The notes beneath the pieces were generated by a model. The model had not been told where the DNA came from. It did no database searches and worked only from the letters and a program-made list of their open reading frames with translations. Shown in pieces: positions 23,483-34,007 of a stretch of 64,000 nucleotides of DNA. The DNA comes from Gammaproteobacteria bacterium. Its GTDB lineage: Bacteria > Pseudomonadota > Gammaproteobacteria > JAJPIJ01. Position 1 is the stretch's first letter. Each line of letters begins with the position of its first letter. The stretch is from NCBI GenBank assembly GCA_035501935.1, contig DATJVC010000013.1:1-64000 (forward strand), read 5' to 3'. Made by a program: the position numbers and the translations under genes.

Positions 23483-25174
23483 GTGAGGAGGATACTGCTG
23501 ATCGCCGACATGGAAGGCATCGCCGGCGTGGATATGCTGCCCTCACTCATCGCCGGGACAGCCGAATATGACGCCGCCTGCATGCGCATGACCGTGCAGG
23601 TGAATGCAATGATCGAAGGATTTGCCGCTGCCGGATACGACGAAATCATTGTCAGTGACAGTCATCGCGGGGGCGCCAAGGGCACCAATGTGCGGCCGGA
23701 ATCGCTGCATCCACTGGCCCGGCTGGTGCTGGACGAGGATGCCTACGCTGCATTTTATTTTCGTGATGTCGAGGCCGTGGCCTGCATCGGCATGCACGCG
23801 CCCGCCGGAACGCAGGGCTTCGCCGCGCATACGGTCAGTGTGCAGTGCGACTGGTGGTCGCATGGCCGGCGTTTGAGCGAGACTGACATCGTGCTGGCGC
23901 TGGCAGCGGAGCAGGGGTTGCCGGTGGCGCTGATCGCGGGCGATGACGTCCTGTGCGGAACTCTGCCGCCGGCGGTTCCTCGTGTCCAGATCAAGACCAG
24001 CCGCGATCCGGAGTCGGCTGTATCCATGGACGAGACTGCGGCGTGCGAGACTTTGCGCAAGGCTGCTGCCGGCACGATCCCTGTGCGGCTGCCGCCGCCG
24101 CTCGCACAGCCGCTGGAAATCGTATTCAAGAGCCGCTGGCAGGCGGAATGGGCAGCACTGCGAGGTGCGCGACGCTGCTCCGAATATCGCATTGCGGTGG
24201 AGGGCGGAAGTTTCCGCGAACGCTACGAACGGGGCCACCGGCTCGTCCTCGACACCATCACCGGGGTCATTCCGGCGGTGCGCGGCGCTCCGGGCAGTAC
24301 GGAGTTGGCAGAGGACATCACGGAGTTGATCACGCGACCGGTGGTGACAATGGAGAATGAAGTCCGCCCCCTCCCCACCGGTGATCTGCGCAAGACCGCA
24401 CAGATGTTTCTCCACTGCACGACATTCTCCGATGAGTTCGGCGTCGTATTACGAGCCCTGATTCTGCACATGCTGGAGGCTTGGGCGCCCAGCGTGTATG
24501 CAGAGCTTGAGTTGTCCCCGGTTTTGGGAGATGCCCTGCGGGAATTGCGGCGGATACCTCTGACCTTTCCATGCGCACTCAAACCCCACGAAGGCATGGC
24601 GCGCGTGGATGCGTGGTATATCCTGAAAGAACGTCGGTTAACCGGCTGTGAGATGGACCTCGAATCATTGCGGGGCTATGTGCGTCATCTGCATGCAGAA
24701 AGGGCGTTTATTTATGCCTTTATCATCGCCGGCATGACGGAGAGTCTTGGCGTGGACACGGGAATGCGTTTCCCCGATCGCCCCCTGCGCGGACAATCGC
24801 GGACCTATGATTTGTATTGGGTCGCACACGAATTTTTCTTTGCCGCACACTACTTGTGCCGGCCATTATCTTTTGCAGGGTGGGAGACACGCACGGAGGA
24901 GTTGTTGATAGCGGTGCCGTGGTTGCTGCGGCAGGGGCACGCCGATCTGGCCGCCGAGGTGGCCCTATGCCTGCAATTGATGGGGGAATACGCGGCGCCG
25001 CGTCACCGGCAATTGCTGGAATTCCTGCTCGCCGCGCAACGCCCGGACGGCGCGCTGCTGGACGGTTCGCTGGGTGATCCTCCGGAATTGCTGGCGGACC
25101 ACGCGACCGGCGTGCTGCTGCTGGCGCTGGCGGGTGCGGAGGAGTGGAATCGCCGACGGAGCACCGGACCATGA
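23483..25174 (+). CDS. M55 family (DppA-like) aminopeptidase fused to a helical C-terminal domain
   Basis: GTG start three bases after the preceding stop. Residues 1-270 match D-aminopeptidase DppA: metal ligands Asp9 and Glu11 (DMEG), His61 (SDSH), His105 (GMHA) and Glu133 (SETD), and the nucleophile-like His116 (AHTVS). These lie at almost the same positions as in the Bacillus enzyme (8, 10, 60, 104, 133, 115), so activity is likely. DppA forms decamers and removes N-terminal D-residues, with D-Ala-Gly-Gly among reported substrates. The other half (about 290-563) is alpha-helical and unrecognised, ending in a toroid-like segment RPDGALLDGS. The full length is about twice that of DppA. It may trim or recycle modified glycine-rich peptides; the substrate is unknown. 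Confidence 0.8.
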   Translation: MRRILLIADMEGIAGVDMLPSLIAGTAEYDAACMRMTVQVNAMIEGFAAAGYDEIIVSDSHRGGAKGTNVRPESLHPLARLVLDEDAYAAFYFRDVEAVACIGMHAPAGTQGFAAHTVSVQCDWWSHGRRLSETDIVLALAAEQGLPVALIAGDDVLCGTLPPAVPRVQIKTSRDPESAVSMDETAACETLRKAAAGTIPVRLPPPLAQPLEIVFKSRWQAEWAALRGARRCSEYRIAVEGGSFRERYERGHRLVLDTITGVIPAVRGAPGSTELAEDITELITRPVVTMENEVRPLPTGDLRKTAQMFLHCTTFSDEFGVVLRALILHMLEAWAPSVYAELELSPVLGDALRELRRIPLTFPCALKPHEGMARVDAWYILKERRLTGCEMDLESLRGYVRHLHAERAFIYAFIIAGMTESLGVDTGMRFPDRPLRGQSRTYDLYWVAHEFFFAAHYLCRPLSFAGWETRTEELLIAVPWLLRQGHADLAAEVALCLQLMGEYAAPRHRQLLEFLLAAQRPDGALLDGSLGDPPELLADHATGVLLLALAGAEEWNRRRSTGP

Positions 25175-26025
25175 CCACGCGCGGAAATATGGTCATCACC
25201 GGCGCATCGACCGGAATTGGCGAGGCCTGTGCTCTTCATTTCGCGCGCGCCGGTTTCACGGTATACGCCGGTGTGCGCAATGACAGTGATGCCGGGCGGC
25301 TACAACGATCCAGTCCGAATCTTCAACCGGCGCTGCTTGATGTGACTGTCGAGTCGTCAATTGAGCGCGCCATCGAGCATATCGCGGCGCAGACGGGTGC
25401 CGCCGGCTTATGCGGCCTCGTCAACAATGCGGGCATAGCCGTGGCCGCACCGCTCGAATGTGTCTCCCTGGGAAAATTCCGCCGGCAACTGGAGGTCAAC
25501 GTCATCGGTGCGCTGGCGGTGACGCAACGTTGCCTGCCATTGCTGCGCCAGGGGAGGGGAAGGATCGTGAACATGAGTTCGGTGTCGGGCCTCGTCGCGC
25601 CGCCATTCGTGGGGCCCTATGCCGCGTCAAAATTCGCACTGGAGGCGCTGTCGGATGCCCTGCGGCTGGAACTCAAACCATGGCGCATTCACGTGGCCGT
25701 GGTCGAACCCGGACCGGTGGCCACGCCGATCTGGCAGAAGTCCCGCGACGCAGTCGCCCAGTTCATGGAAGATCTGCCGCCGACATACCGCATGCTTTAC
25801 GGGCAGGCGACGCAGCAAATGGCGCGGGTCATGGAAGACGCGGCCGGCGCCGCCGTGCCCGCCGACTGGGTGGTTGCCGCGGTCGAGCACGCGCTGCTTT
25901 CACCACGTCCCCGCACGCGCTATCTCGCCAGTCGCGGCATGCGGTTCACCATGTGGTTGAGCCGGCTGCTTCCCGATCGCTGGCGCGATCGCGGGCTCCT
26001 GAAGCATTATGGATTGCCGGACTGA
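25171..26025 (+). CDS. Short-chain dehydrogenase/reductase
   Basis: I start the 284-residue protein at ATG 25171 (ATGA overlap with the M55 gene) rather than at ATG 25144. Classical SDR features are the NAD(P) motif TGASTGIG (about 10-17), NNAG (about 89-92), catalytic Ser in NMSSVSG and YAASK (catalytic Tyr and Lys). The C-terminus is hydrophobic and basic (MWLSRLLPDRWRDRGLLKHYG), like SDRs acting on membrane or lipid substrates. Translational coupling to the M55 gene places it in the peptide locus, though it could be independent. It converges on the next gene with a 19-base overlap. Confidence 0.9.
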   Translation: MTTRGNMVITGASTGIGEACALHFARAGFTVYAGVRNDSDAGRLQRSSPNLQPALLDVTVESSIERAIEHIAAQTGAAGLCGLVNNAGIAVAAPLECVSLGKFRRQLEVNVIGALAVTQRCLPLLRQGRGRIVNMSSVSGLVAPPFVGPYAASKFALEALSDALRLELKPWRIHVAVVEPGPVATPIWQKSRDAVAQFMEDLPPTYRMLYGQATQQMARVMEDAAGAAVPADWVVAAVEHALLSPRPRTRYLASRGMRFTMWLSRLLPDRWRDRGLLKHYGLPD

Positions 26026-27389
26026 AGCGGGTCGATATTCACGTTGTGTCTGAACAGATTCGCCGGGTCATAACGGCGCTTGAGTTGGACCAGGCGTTCA
26101 TAGTTGGCGCCGTAGACGGCGTGTTTAGTCGTTGGCGCGGCGTCAGCGCCGACATAATTCACATATACACCACCGCTCGATTCCGGAATCAGGGCCTGGT
26201 GCAGTTCCCGAACCCACCGCATGGAGTCGGCCGGATCTTCCTCAAGCTGCCATTGGGTGGTGATGGCAATGCCGAAAGTGGCGTCCCTGTGTGCGAAGGC
26301 GGTGGCCTGTGGAGCGACCCGACCCATGGCGCCGCCCAGATGTTCAATGACAGTATAAAAATCCGCGTCGGTCGCATGTGATGTGTGTTCGGCAATGATA
26401 TTCAAGACCGGGTCCGTAAGACCCTGCAGAAAATGCGCGCGCCAGTAATGGCCGAGCCCCGACGGGAATGCGCCCACGTTGGCTTGATGAATGGCGGCAT
26501 AAGTCCTGGGCGCAAAGTCATCGATCATGGGCGTGGAAAACCTGCGTAAAGGGGCAAGTATGTGCTCCGCCTCCGACGTCGGACCCGCGTGCAGGGCGGC
26601 GACGAATGCAACCGCTGATCCGCTGCGTTGACGGCGCATGCCTAGATATGCCGTGGTGGCATCGGACAATCCCGCCACATAGTCGCGATAGAAATGCAAT
26701 AACTCTCGGCAGCGCTGAAGAGGATACGCCACGTGACCGCCATACAACGGTGGAATGGAATGCAGCTTGTAGCGCAGTGACGTCGCCACGCCGAAATTGG
26801 CGCCGGCGCCGCGCAGCGCCCAGAACAGCTCGGGATCGCGATGTTCATCCACCGTCACACGCCCGCCCTGCGCATTTATCAGTTCAACGTCGATCAAGTT
26901 GTCGCAGGCCAGCCCAAAGAGGCGGGTCAGCGCCCCATAGCCACCGCCCAGGGTCAATCCGCCGATACCGACGTCCGGGTTGAAGCCGCCCGGCGTGGCC
27001 AGTTGATGTGGCGCGGTGGCGGCAACCATTTCACCCCAGGTTGCGCCGCCGCCGGCGGCGACAGTGCGGTCGACGGGGTTGATTTGTATCTTCTTGAAAC
27101 GTGCCAGATCCAGCAGCACCGAACGATCCGCGCTGCTGTGGCCGGCGATGCTGTGGCCGCCGCCGCGCACGGCAATGCTGGCATCGTGCGCCGCCGCGAA
27201 TTGCACGGCCTGCCGCACGTCCTCCGCGTCGGCGCATTCCACGATGATATGCGGGCGTTGATCGATGGCCGCATTCCAACCGCGGCGTCTGCGCTCGTAC
27301 GCTGGTGATCCGGGCATGTGCAACCCGCCGCGCAACGCGGCGGCAAGTTGATTCAGCGCTGCAGGGGAAAAGGGGGAGGCGATGGGCAA
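26007..27389 (-). CDS. BBE-type FAD-linked oxidase
   Basis: The PCMH-type FAD domain contains RGGGHSIAGHS, whose His is the usual site of covalent 8-alpha FAD attachment, and GGLTLGGGYGALTRLFGLACDN. The C-terminal berberine-bridge tail reads NYERLVQLKRRYDPANLFRHNVNI. Such enzymes oxidise alcohols, sugars or amines with O2. The gene runs open into the neighbouring hydrolase gene; I place its start at TTG 27389, one base after the hydrolase stop codon, giving 460 residues, the usual length. Start codon and ribosome site are weak, so translation may depend on coupling. Relation to the peptide locus is unclear, since the gene is on the opposite strand. Confidence 0.87.
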   Translation of the reverse strand: MPIASPFSPAALNQLAAALRGGLHMPGSPAYERRRRGWNAAIDQRPHIIVECADAEDVRQAVQFAAAHDASIAVRGGGHSIAGHSSADRSVLLDLARFKKIQINPVDRTVAAGGGATWGEMVAATAPHQLATPGGFNPDVGIGGLTLGGGYGALTRLFGLACDNLIDVELINAQGGRVTVDEHRDPELFWALRGAGANFGVATSLRYKLHSIPPLYGGHVAYPLQRCRELLHFYRDYVAGLSDATTAYLGMRRQRSGSAVAFVAALHAGPTSEAEHILAPLRRFSTPMIDDFAPRTYAAIHQANVGAFPSGLGHYWRAHFLQGLTDPVLNIIAEHTSHATDADFYTVIEHLGGAMGRVAPQATAFAHRDATFGIAITTQWQLEEDPADSMRWVRELHQALIPESSGGVYVNYVGADAAPTTKHAVYGANYERLVQLKRRYDPANLFRHNVNIDPLQSGNP

Positions 27390-27390
27390 A

Positions 27391-27969
27391 TCAGCGGAGG
27401 ATGGCGGAGAGGGATTTGAACTCCGCATGCTGCGCGTCACGCAGCCACTCGAAAACCACGGACTCGGAATTGGTGACGGTGACTCCGCCATGACGCAGGC
27501 GGTTGATGGCGCTTTCATAATTTTCCAGCCGCCGTGAACAAACGGCATCTTCGACGACAAATACTTGACGGCCCGCGGCATGCAGATCGAAGGCGGTTTG
27601 CAGCACGCATACATGGGCCTCCATGCCGGCCACGACGATCTGCGGGCGCGCGGTATTCTGGCTCACCGCCTCGAAGCCTGTTGCGGCCACGCATGAAAAA
27701 CAGGTTTTTTCCAGGCGCCTGCTTTGTGCCGGCACTGCCGAACCGATGCCCGGTAACAACGTACCCAGCCCCTTGGGATACTGTTCCGTGACGATCACGG
27801 GGATGCCGAGTCGAGTGGCGGCGCTGAGCAGCAAGACGGTATTTTTGATGACACGGTTGATGACCTTCTCCGGCATCGCCGCGCCCAGTTTTTCCTGGAG
27901 GTCTATCACCACGAGCTGGCTCGCGTCATGGCGGCACAAACCGTCATTCGATGGCGTGGGCAATGTCAT
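27391..27969 (-). CDS. Isochorismatase-family cysteine hydrolase
   Basis: The 192-residue protein has the family triad: Asp in VVIDLQEKL, Lys in LEKTCFSC and Cys in VAGMEAHVCVLQTA. The following TAFDLHAAGRQVFVVEDAV is typical of YcaC-like members. These enzymes hydrolyse amides, isochorismate or unknown substrates. It is the first gene of a two-gene unit with the FAD oxidase and lies five bases downstream of tolC, so the three may be one transcript. Confidence 0.88.
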   Translation of the reverse strand: MTLPTPSNDGLCRHDASQLVVIDLQEKLGAAMPEKVINRVIKNTVLLLSAATRLGIPVIVTEQYPKGLGTLLPGIGSAVPAQSRRLEKTCFSCVAATGFEAVSQNTARPQIVVAGMEAHVCVLQTAFDLHAAGRQVFVVEDAVCSRRLENYESAINRLRHGGVTVTNSESVVFEWLRDAQHAEFKSLSAILR

Positions 27970-27973
27970 GAGT

Positions 27974-29323
27974 TCAATGCGCCAGCCATTGGTTGATGGT
28001 GTCCAGATCTGCAGGTGTCAGCGTGCCCGCGGCCTGTTTGAGCTGCAAGGTGCTGACAATATAGTCATAACGCGCCCTTGCATAATCGCGCTTGGCCGCG
28101 AATAACTGACGTTCCTGCGTCACCACATCCACAGTGGTGCGGGTGCCCACCTCAAAGCCCGCCTCGGTTGCTTCCAATGCCGTCTGCTGGGAGACCACGG
28201 CCTGCTGCAGCGCCTGGATGCGGCTGATGCCGGATATCACGCCGCGGTAGGCGTCGCGGCAGGTGCGTATCACCGAGCGCCGCTGCTGCTCCTCCTGATC
28301 AACGGCGGCTTCATGACGGTGCTCGGCCTCGCGCGTGCGCGACTGCACAAAGCCACCCTCATAGATGGGGAGATTCATTTCCATGCCGATGGCGCTGTCC
28401 ACCGTATCCGTGTCGCCAAACCGGCCGCCTCCCGAGATGGTGTTGCCATGGCTGCCGACGACGTCCAGCGTCGGATAATGACCGGCCCGCTGCACTTCGA
28501 TCTCCTGCTCGGCGATGCGTGTGGCGGCCTGGGCAGAGGCAAGGCTGAAATTCTGCTTGAGCGCGGTGTTGGTCCATTGTTCAATGTCCGCCGGCTCGGG
28601 GGTGATCAGCGGCATTTTATCGCTCAAGGACGCCAGATGATCTTCGATTTCTCCGGCGAACTCGCGCAACGCCTGGCGCGCGTCGTCCAGCTGCTTCTGT
28701 GCAGCTATCTCATCGGCGACGGACTGATCATAGCCCGCCTTGGCTTCCTGAACGTCGGTGATGGCGATCAGACCCACGTTGAAACGCTGTTGCGCCTGCT
28801 CCAGTTGCCGGGCCAGGGCGTTCTTCTCCGCGCCCGCGAACTCAAGATTGTCCAGCGCCGCCAACACGTCGAAGTAGCGGCCTGAAATACGGACGATGAG
28901 ATCCTGCCGCGCGGCGTCGACGTCGAGCTGGGCCTGACGGATGCGATCATCGGTTTGTCTGAATTGCAGATATTTATCGTAATGATAAACCGGCTGCGTC
29001 AGGTTGATGCTGTAGCCCCGGGTGACGAAGGAGCAATTGGCATCCGTCGGTCCATTGCCGCAAATCGACTGGTTACCCAGGCTGATACCTTGATCATGCT
29101 GTGAGAAGTTTGAATTGATGCTGAGATTGGGCAGCAGGAACTGGGCGCGCGCTTGGGGGCGGCTTTCCAGCACGGCTTCATAAGTGGCCTGCACCCCCTG
29201 GAACTGGGGATCCTGGCCCTCCGCGCGTTGATACACCTGTCGGAGGTCTTCGGCGATGAGCGCCGGTGATCCCGCCAGACAAAAAACGAACAAAAGCCAC
29301 TGCAGTCGCTTTCGACAGTCCAT
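27974..29323 (-). CDS. tolC: Outer-membrane efflux protein TolC
   Basis: The 449-residue protein has a signal peptide (1-24, ending ALIA) and the normal TolC length. It carries the standard start LRQVYQRAEGQDPQFQ, then YSINLTQPVYHYDKY, the FNVGLIAITDVQEAKAGYD helix turn, the repeated SLASAQAATRIAEQEIE and the final FEVGTRTTVDVVTQERQLF. TolC trimers serve several inner-membrane transporters, including type I secretion. It belongs to the housekeeping tolC near pcm. Its first loop also has a Cys pair (SICGNGPTDANCSF), as in the three long outer-membrane factors upstream. It is a possible alternative channel for the local HlyD-ABC exporter. Confidence 0.93.
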   Translation of the reverse strand: MDCRKRLQWLLFVFCLAGSPALIAEDLRQVYQRAEGQDPQFQGVQATYEAVLESRPQARAQFLLPNLSINSNFSQHDQGISLGNQSICGNGPTDANCSFVTRGYSINLTQPVYHYDKYLQFRQTDDRIRQAQLDVDAARQDLIVRISGRYFDVLAALDNLEFAGAEKNALARQLEQAQQRFNVGLIAITDVQEAKAGYDQSVADEIAAQKQLDDARQALREFAGEIEDHLASLSDKMPLITPEPADIEQWTNTALKQNFSLASAQAATRIAEQEIEVQRAGHYPTLDVVGSHGNTISGGGRFGDTDTVDSAIGMEMNLPIYEGGFVQSRTREAEHRHEAAVDQEEQQRRSVIRTCRDAYRGVISGISRIQALQQAVVSQQTALEATEAGFEVGTRTTVDVVTQERQLFAAKRDYARARYDYIVSTLQLKQAAGTLTPADLDTINQWLAH

Positions 29324-29443
29324 GAGCCGAGGGCACCTGTTTCTTGTTATATTAGGGCGATCTTAATACCGCAGCTTGTTCCGGTCGACCGTACGCCCCC
29401 AGACGGCCTGACCAACCCTGAAAAGTCAAGACGGAATTTATTG

Positions 29444-30094
29444 TTAGAACACGAAGCGCGGTCCAGGTTCAGCGCCGATGAGCGGCGCGATCGATGTCTC
29501 AAACAGTGATTCGGTTGACCATGCTTTATCACCCCGGCGCGTAATCAGGCAGGCCTCCATGATTGGTTCCGTGCCAAGGATGACAAACAGCCGCCCGCCC
29601 GGACGCAATTGCCGCTGAAACCGGCCCTGAAGCTCGGGCAGCGACCCGGTGACGGCGATGGCGTCGTATTGATCATCGCCCCAGCCCGACACGGCATCGC
29701 CGGTCTCCAGCCGTACGTTCCTGAATCCCGCGTTTTCGAGTCTTGCCCCGGCCGCGCGGGTGAAATCGGCATGGATATCGACGCTTACCACCTGCGATCC
29801 GGACCGCGCCAATAGCGCAGTCAGGTAGCCGCTGCCGGTGCCGATCTCCAGAATGCGGTCGGTGGGGTGTATTTGCAGCGACTGCAACAAGCGGCCCTCG
29901 ACCTTGGGCGACATCATGGTTTCACCATGGCCGATAGGCAGGCAGATGTCGGAGAAGGCCAATTGACGGCTGGTGGGGGGCACAAAATCCTCGCGATGTA
30001 TGGCCATGAACAAATCGAGTACGCGTTCGTCCAGCACCTCCCAGGGGCGGATTTGCTGCTCGATCATGTTGAAGCGGGCTTGTTCGAAGTTCAT
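29444..30094 (-). CDS. Protein-L-isoaspartate O-methyltransferase-like protein
   Basis: The 216-residue protein (start at 30094; in-frame ATGs at 30130 and 30127 are alternatives) has the PCMT-like start FEQARFNMIEQQIRPWEVLD and then SDICLPIGHGETMMSPKVEGRL. The SAM-binding motif ILEIGTGSGYLTALLA follows, with a second-strand Asp (VVSVDI). PIMT repairs isoaspartyl residues. This subgroup, found beside tolC in gammaproteobacteria, is shorter and lacks some canonical PIMT substrate residues, so substrate identity is not certain. It is divergent from thiC, and the gap to tolC (120 bases) contains no clear terminator. Confidence 0.85.
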   Translation of the reverse strand: MNFEQARFNMIEQQIRPWEVLDERVLDLFMAIHREDFVPPTSRQLAFSDICLPIGHGETMMSPKVEGRLLQSLQIHPTDRILEIGTGSGYLTALLARSGSQVVSVDIHADFTRAAGARLENAGFRNVRLETGDAVSGWGDDQYDAIAVTGSLPELQGRFQRQLRPGGRLFVILGTEPIMEACLITRRGDKAWSTESLFETSIAPLIGAEPGPRFVF

Positions 30095-30152
30095 GGATTC
30101 CGCCGGCCGGCTGGCTTCATCGCGCATCATTATATTATAGTGTTACGCATGG

Positions 30153-32184
<2,032 letters not shown>

Positions 32185-32187
32185 CAG

Positions 32188-33057
32188 GTGAAGAGCCTTC
32201 ACGGCAAGGTGGCTCTGATTACGGGCGGCGCCGGTGGTATCGGGCGCGCGCTGGCCAGACACGCCGCCAGTGAGGGCATGCGGCTGGTGCTGGCGGACAG
32301 GGATGGGCGGGCCTTGAAGATGCTGGCGCATGCCCTGCGCGCCGACGGCGCCGATGTACTGGCAGAGAAAGTGGACGTCACCAGCGCGCGTGACGTCAAT
32401 GCGATCGTCAACGACGCCTACCGGCGCCACGGCGTCGTGCATCTGCTCATCAACAGTGCCGGCGTCGGCGCAGGCGCAATGGCGTGGGGAGGCAGCATGA
32501 CATCCTGGAGGCGTGTGTTGGACACCAATTTATACGGTTCGATCCACACGGTGCGCGCCTGTATTCCGCGCATGCTCAAACAAGGGGCCGAGGCGTATAT
32601 CGTCAACATCGCCTCGATTCTCGGCCTGATCACCTTCCCGCGTTTGAGCGCCTACGCCACCAGCAAGCACGCACTGGTGGCCTATTCCGAAGGCCTTTAC
32701 CATGACTTGAATTTCTTTTTGCGGGCGGAAATCGGCGTTTCCGTGGCCTGCCCGGGTTTTGTACGCACCCGGATGCAGCGGCCCGAGAGCGGGTGGCTAG
32801 GGTGGTTTCGCGCCCGCAGGCGCGGAGGAGGCCCCGACGAAGCGGCCATCGAACTGTGGCAGCGCATGAGCGGGCAGGGCATGCCGCCGGAGGAGGTGGC
32901 GCGGAGGATGTTCGCGGGCATCGCGGAACGGCGTTTCTACATTTTCACCCACCCGGGACTCCAGTTTGCGCTGGAACGCGCCATGCGGGCACGGCTGGCC
33001 GGCGATCCGCCACCACAATTCAGCGTGCAGGACCTCCTGCAAGCTTGTAATGATTGA
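32188..33057 (+). CDS. Short-chain dehydrogenase/reductase
   Basis: The 289-residue protein starts at GTG 32188. SDR features are TGGAGGIG (NAD(P) motif), an aspartate for cofactor choice in VLADRDG (favouring NAD), NSAG, catalytic Ser in NIASILG and YATSK. The C-terminal region is longer and basic. It is unrelated in sequence neighbourhood to the SDR at 25171. Being three bases from the thiC stop codon, it may fall under TPP control, although its substrate is unknown; a role in thiamin synthesis is not implied by the family. Confidence 0.9.
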   Translation: MKSLHGKVALITGGAGGIGRALARHAASEGMRLVLADRDGRALKMLAHALRADGADVLAEKVDVTSARDVNAIVNDAYRRHGVVHLLINSAGVGAGAMAWGGSMTSWRRVLDTNLYGSIHTVRACIPRMLKQGAEAYIVNIASILGLITFPRLSAYATSKHALVAYSEGLYHDLNFFLRAEIGVSVACPGFVRTRMQRPESGWLGWFRARRRGGGPDEAAIELWQRMSGQGMPPEEVARRMFAGIAERRFYIFTHPGLQFALERAMRARLAGDPPPQFSVQDLLQACND

Positions 33058-33173
33058 CATTAAACCGCTGCACGCGCTCGCTTGAGGACTTGACGGCTGT
33101 CACATTGTCGTCATTCATGATGACCATAGTGGCTGGGGGCGAGGAATAACCATAATTTTAAGGAGAGTGAGCC

Positions 33174-33443
33174 ATGTCTATCTATGTCATTCGCGCCTGC
33201 AGAGCTAAAAAGGGCAAGGGCAGGGATGTACAGCAGCTTCTGAAAAAGGCCATCGAGAATATGCCAAGCTCATTCGTATATCAAAGCAAAGGTGATGCGA
33301 ATGATTTTGGCATCTTCGTCGAATTCGATGGTGAAAAAGCTGCGCGCGAGTTTGCCGATTCCGACGAGCAGGCTGCTATTACCCGGCAGTTGACATCAAT
33401 GGTTGAGGATGCCACTCCCATCACCGTCTGGAGTCGCGTCTGA
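33174..33443 (+). CDS. Small ABM-like (dimeric alpha/beta barrel) protein, paralogue 1
   Basis: The 89-residue protein follows the ribosome site AAGGAGAG. The beta-alpha-beta-beta-alpha-beta pattern and the sequence course (MSIYVIRACRAKKGKGRDVQQLL...FVYQSKGDANDFGIFVEF) resemble antibiotic-biosynthesis-monooxygenase-like or EthD-like dimeric barrels. No catalytic residues can be pointed to. A close paralogue lies 294 bases downstream. Function unknown. Confidence 0.6.
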   Translation: MSIYVIRACRAKKGKGRDVQQLLKKAIENMPSSFVYQSKGDANDFGIFVEFDGEKAAREFADSDEQAAITRQLTSMVEDATPITVWSRV

Positions 33444-33737
33444 GGGCTGTTTTACCATAAGGTCATGGTTGTGTTGGGCGCACACGGCGGGCAGTTAGCT
33501 GCCCGCCAGCGGCGAGCCGTTTCATTGGATGATAAGGGCCTCTCATAAATGATGCCCCGTCTTCCTGGTTTTTGCGTTCTCATTCAGGTACTACCGACAC
33601 CGTTCGCGCAGCCAATGCGCAATGCACCAATCTCCTCAGGACTTGCCAGCACACTGCCGGGAGGCTAGATTTTACACATGCGAGGTGCATGGCAGACATG
33701 AACCATAACCAGCCAGCGCCGGAGAGAGGGAGGGGGT
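33444..33737. other. Intergenic stretch with a perfect hairpin between two small paralogues
   Basis: No gene is supported in these 294 bases. GGCGGGCAG-TTAG-CTGCCCGCC (33486-33507) forms a perfect 9-bp stem with a tetraloop, but only a weak T-stretch follows later, so it may be an attenuator, a terminator without a U-tract or an mRNA-stabilising hairpin. The rest shows nothing clear. A ribosome site GAGAGGGAGG lies before the next gene. Confidence 0.5.
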
Positions 33738-34007
33738 ATGTCCATCTATGTCGTTCGTGCCTGCCGTTCGAAGAAGGGGAAAAGCCAGGAAGTGCAGCAA
33801 CTGTTGAAGCACGCCACGGAGAACATTCCGGGGGTGTTCGTCTATCAGAGCATGGCGGATCCCAATGATTTCGGCGTATTTGCCGAGTTCGCGAGCGAGG
33901 AAGCGGCGCGCAAATTCGCCAAGTCCGCTGAACAGGTCGAAGTGACCGACAAAATCACTTCATTGGTGGATTGCGCCACGTCCATTTCGCTGTGGAAGCA
34001 GGTTTAG
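33738..34007 (+). CDS. Small ABM-like protein, paralogue 2
   Basis: The 89-residue protein is about half identical to the gene at 33174 and has the same length, start (MSIYVVRACRSKKGK) and landmarks (FVYQSMADPNDFGVFAEF, then ITSLVDCATSISLWKQV). It shares the predicted dimeric alpha/beta-barrel fold. Tandem duplication is clear. It converges with dusA, overlapping its stop codon by four bases. Function unknown; the pair could act as a heterodimer. Confidence 0.6.
   Translation: MSIYVVRACRSKKGKSQEVQQLLKHATENIPGVFVYQSMADPNDFGVFAEFASEEAARKFAKSAEQVEVTDKITSLVDCATSISLWKQV

Noticed and set aside
30131-30152. Exact thiC promoter
   Set aside because: TATTAT/TATAGT hexamers are present before the riboswitch but no convincing -35 element at the right distance was found.
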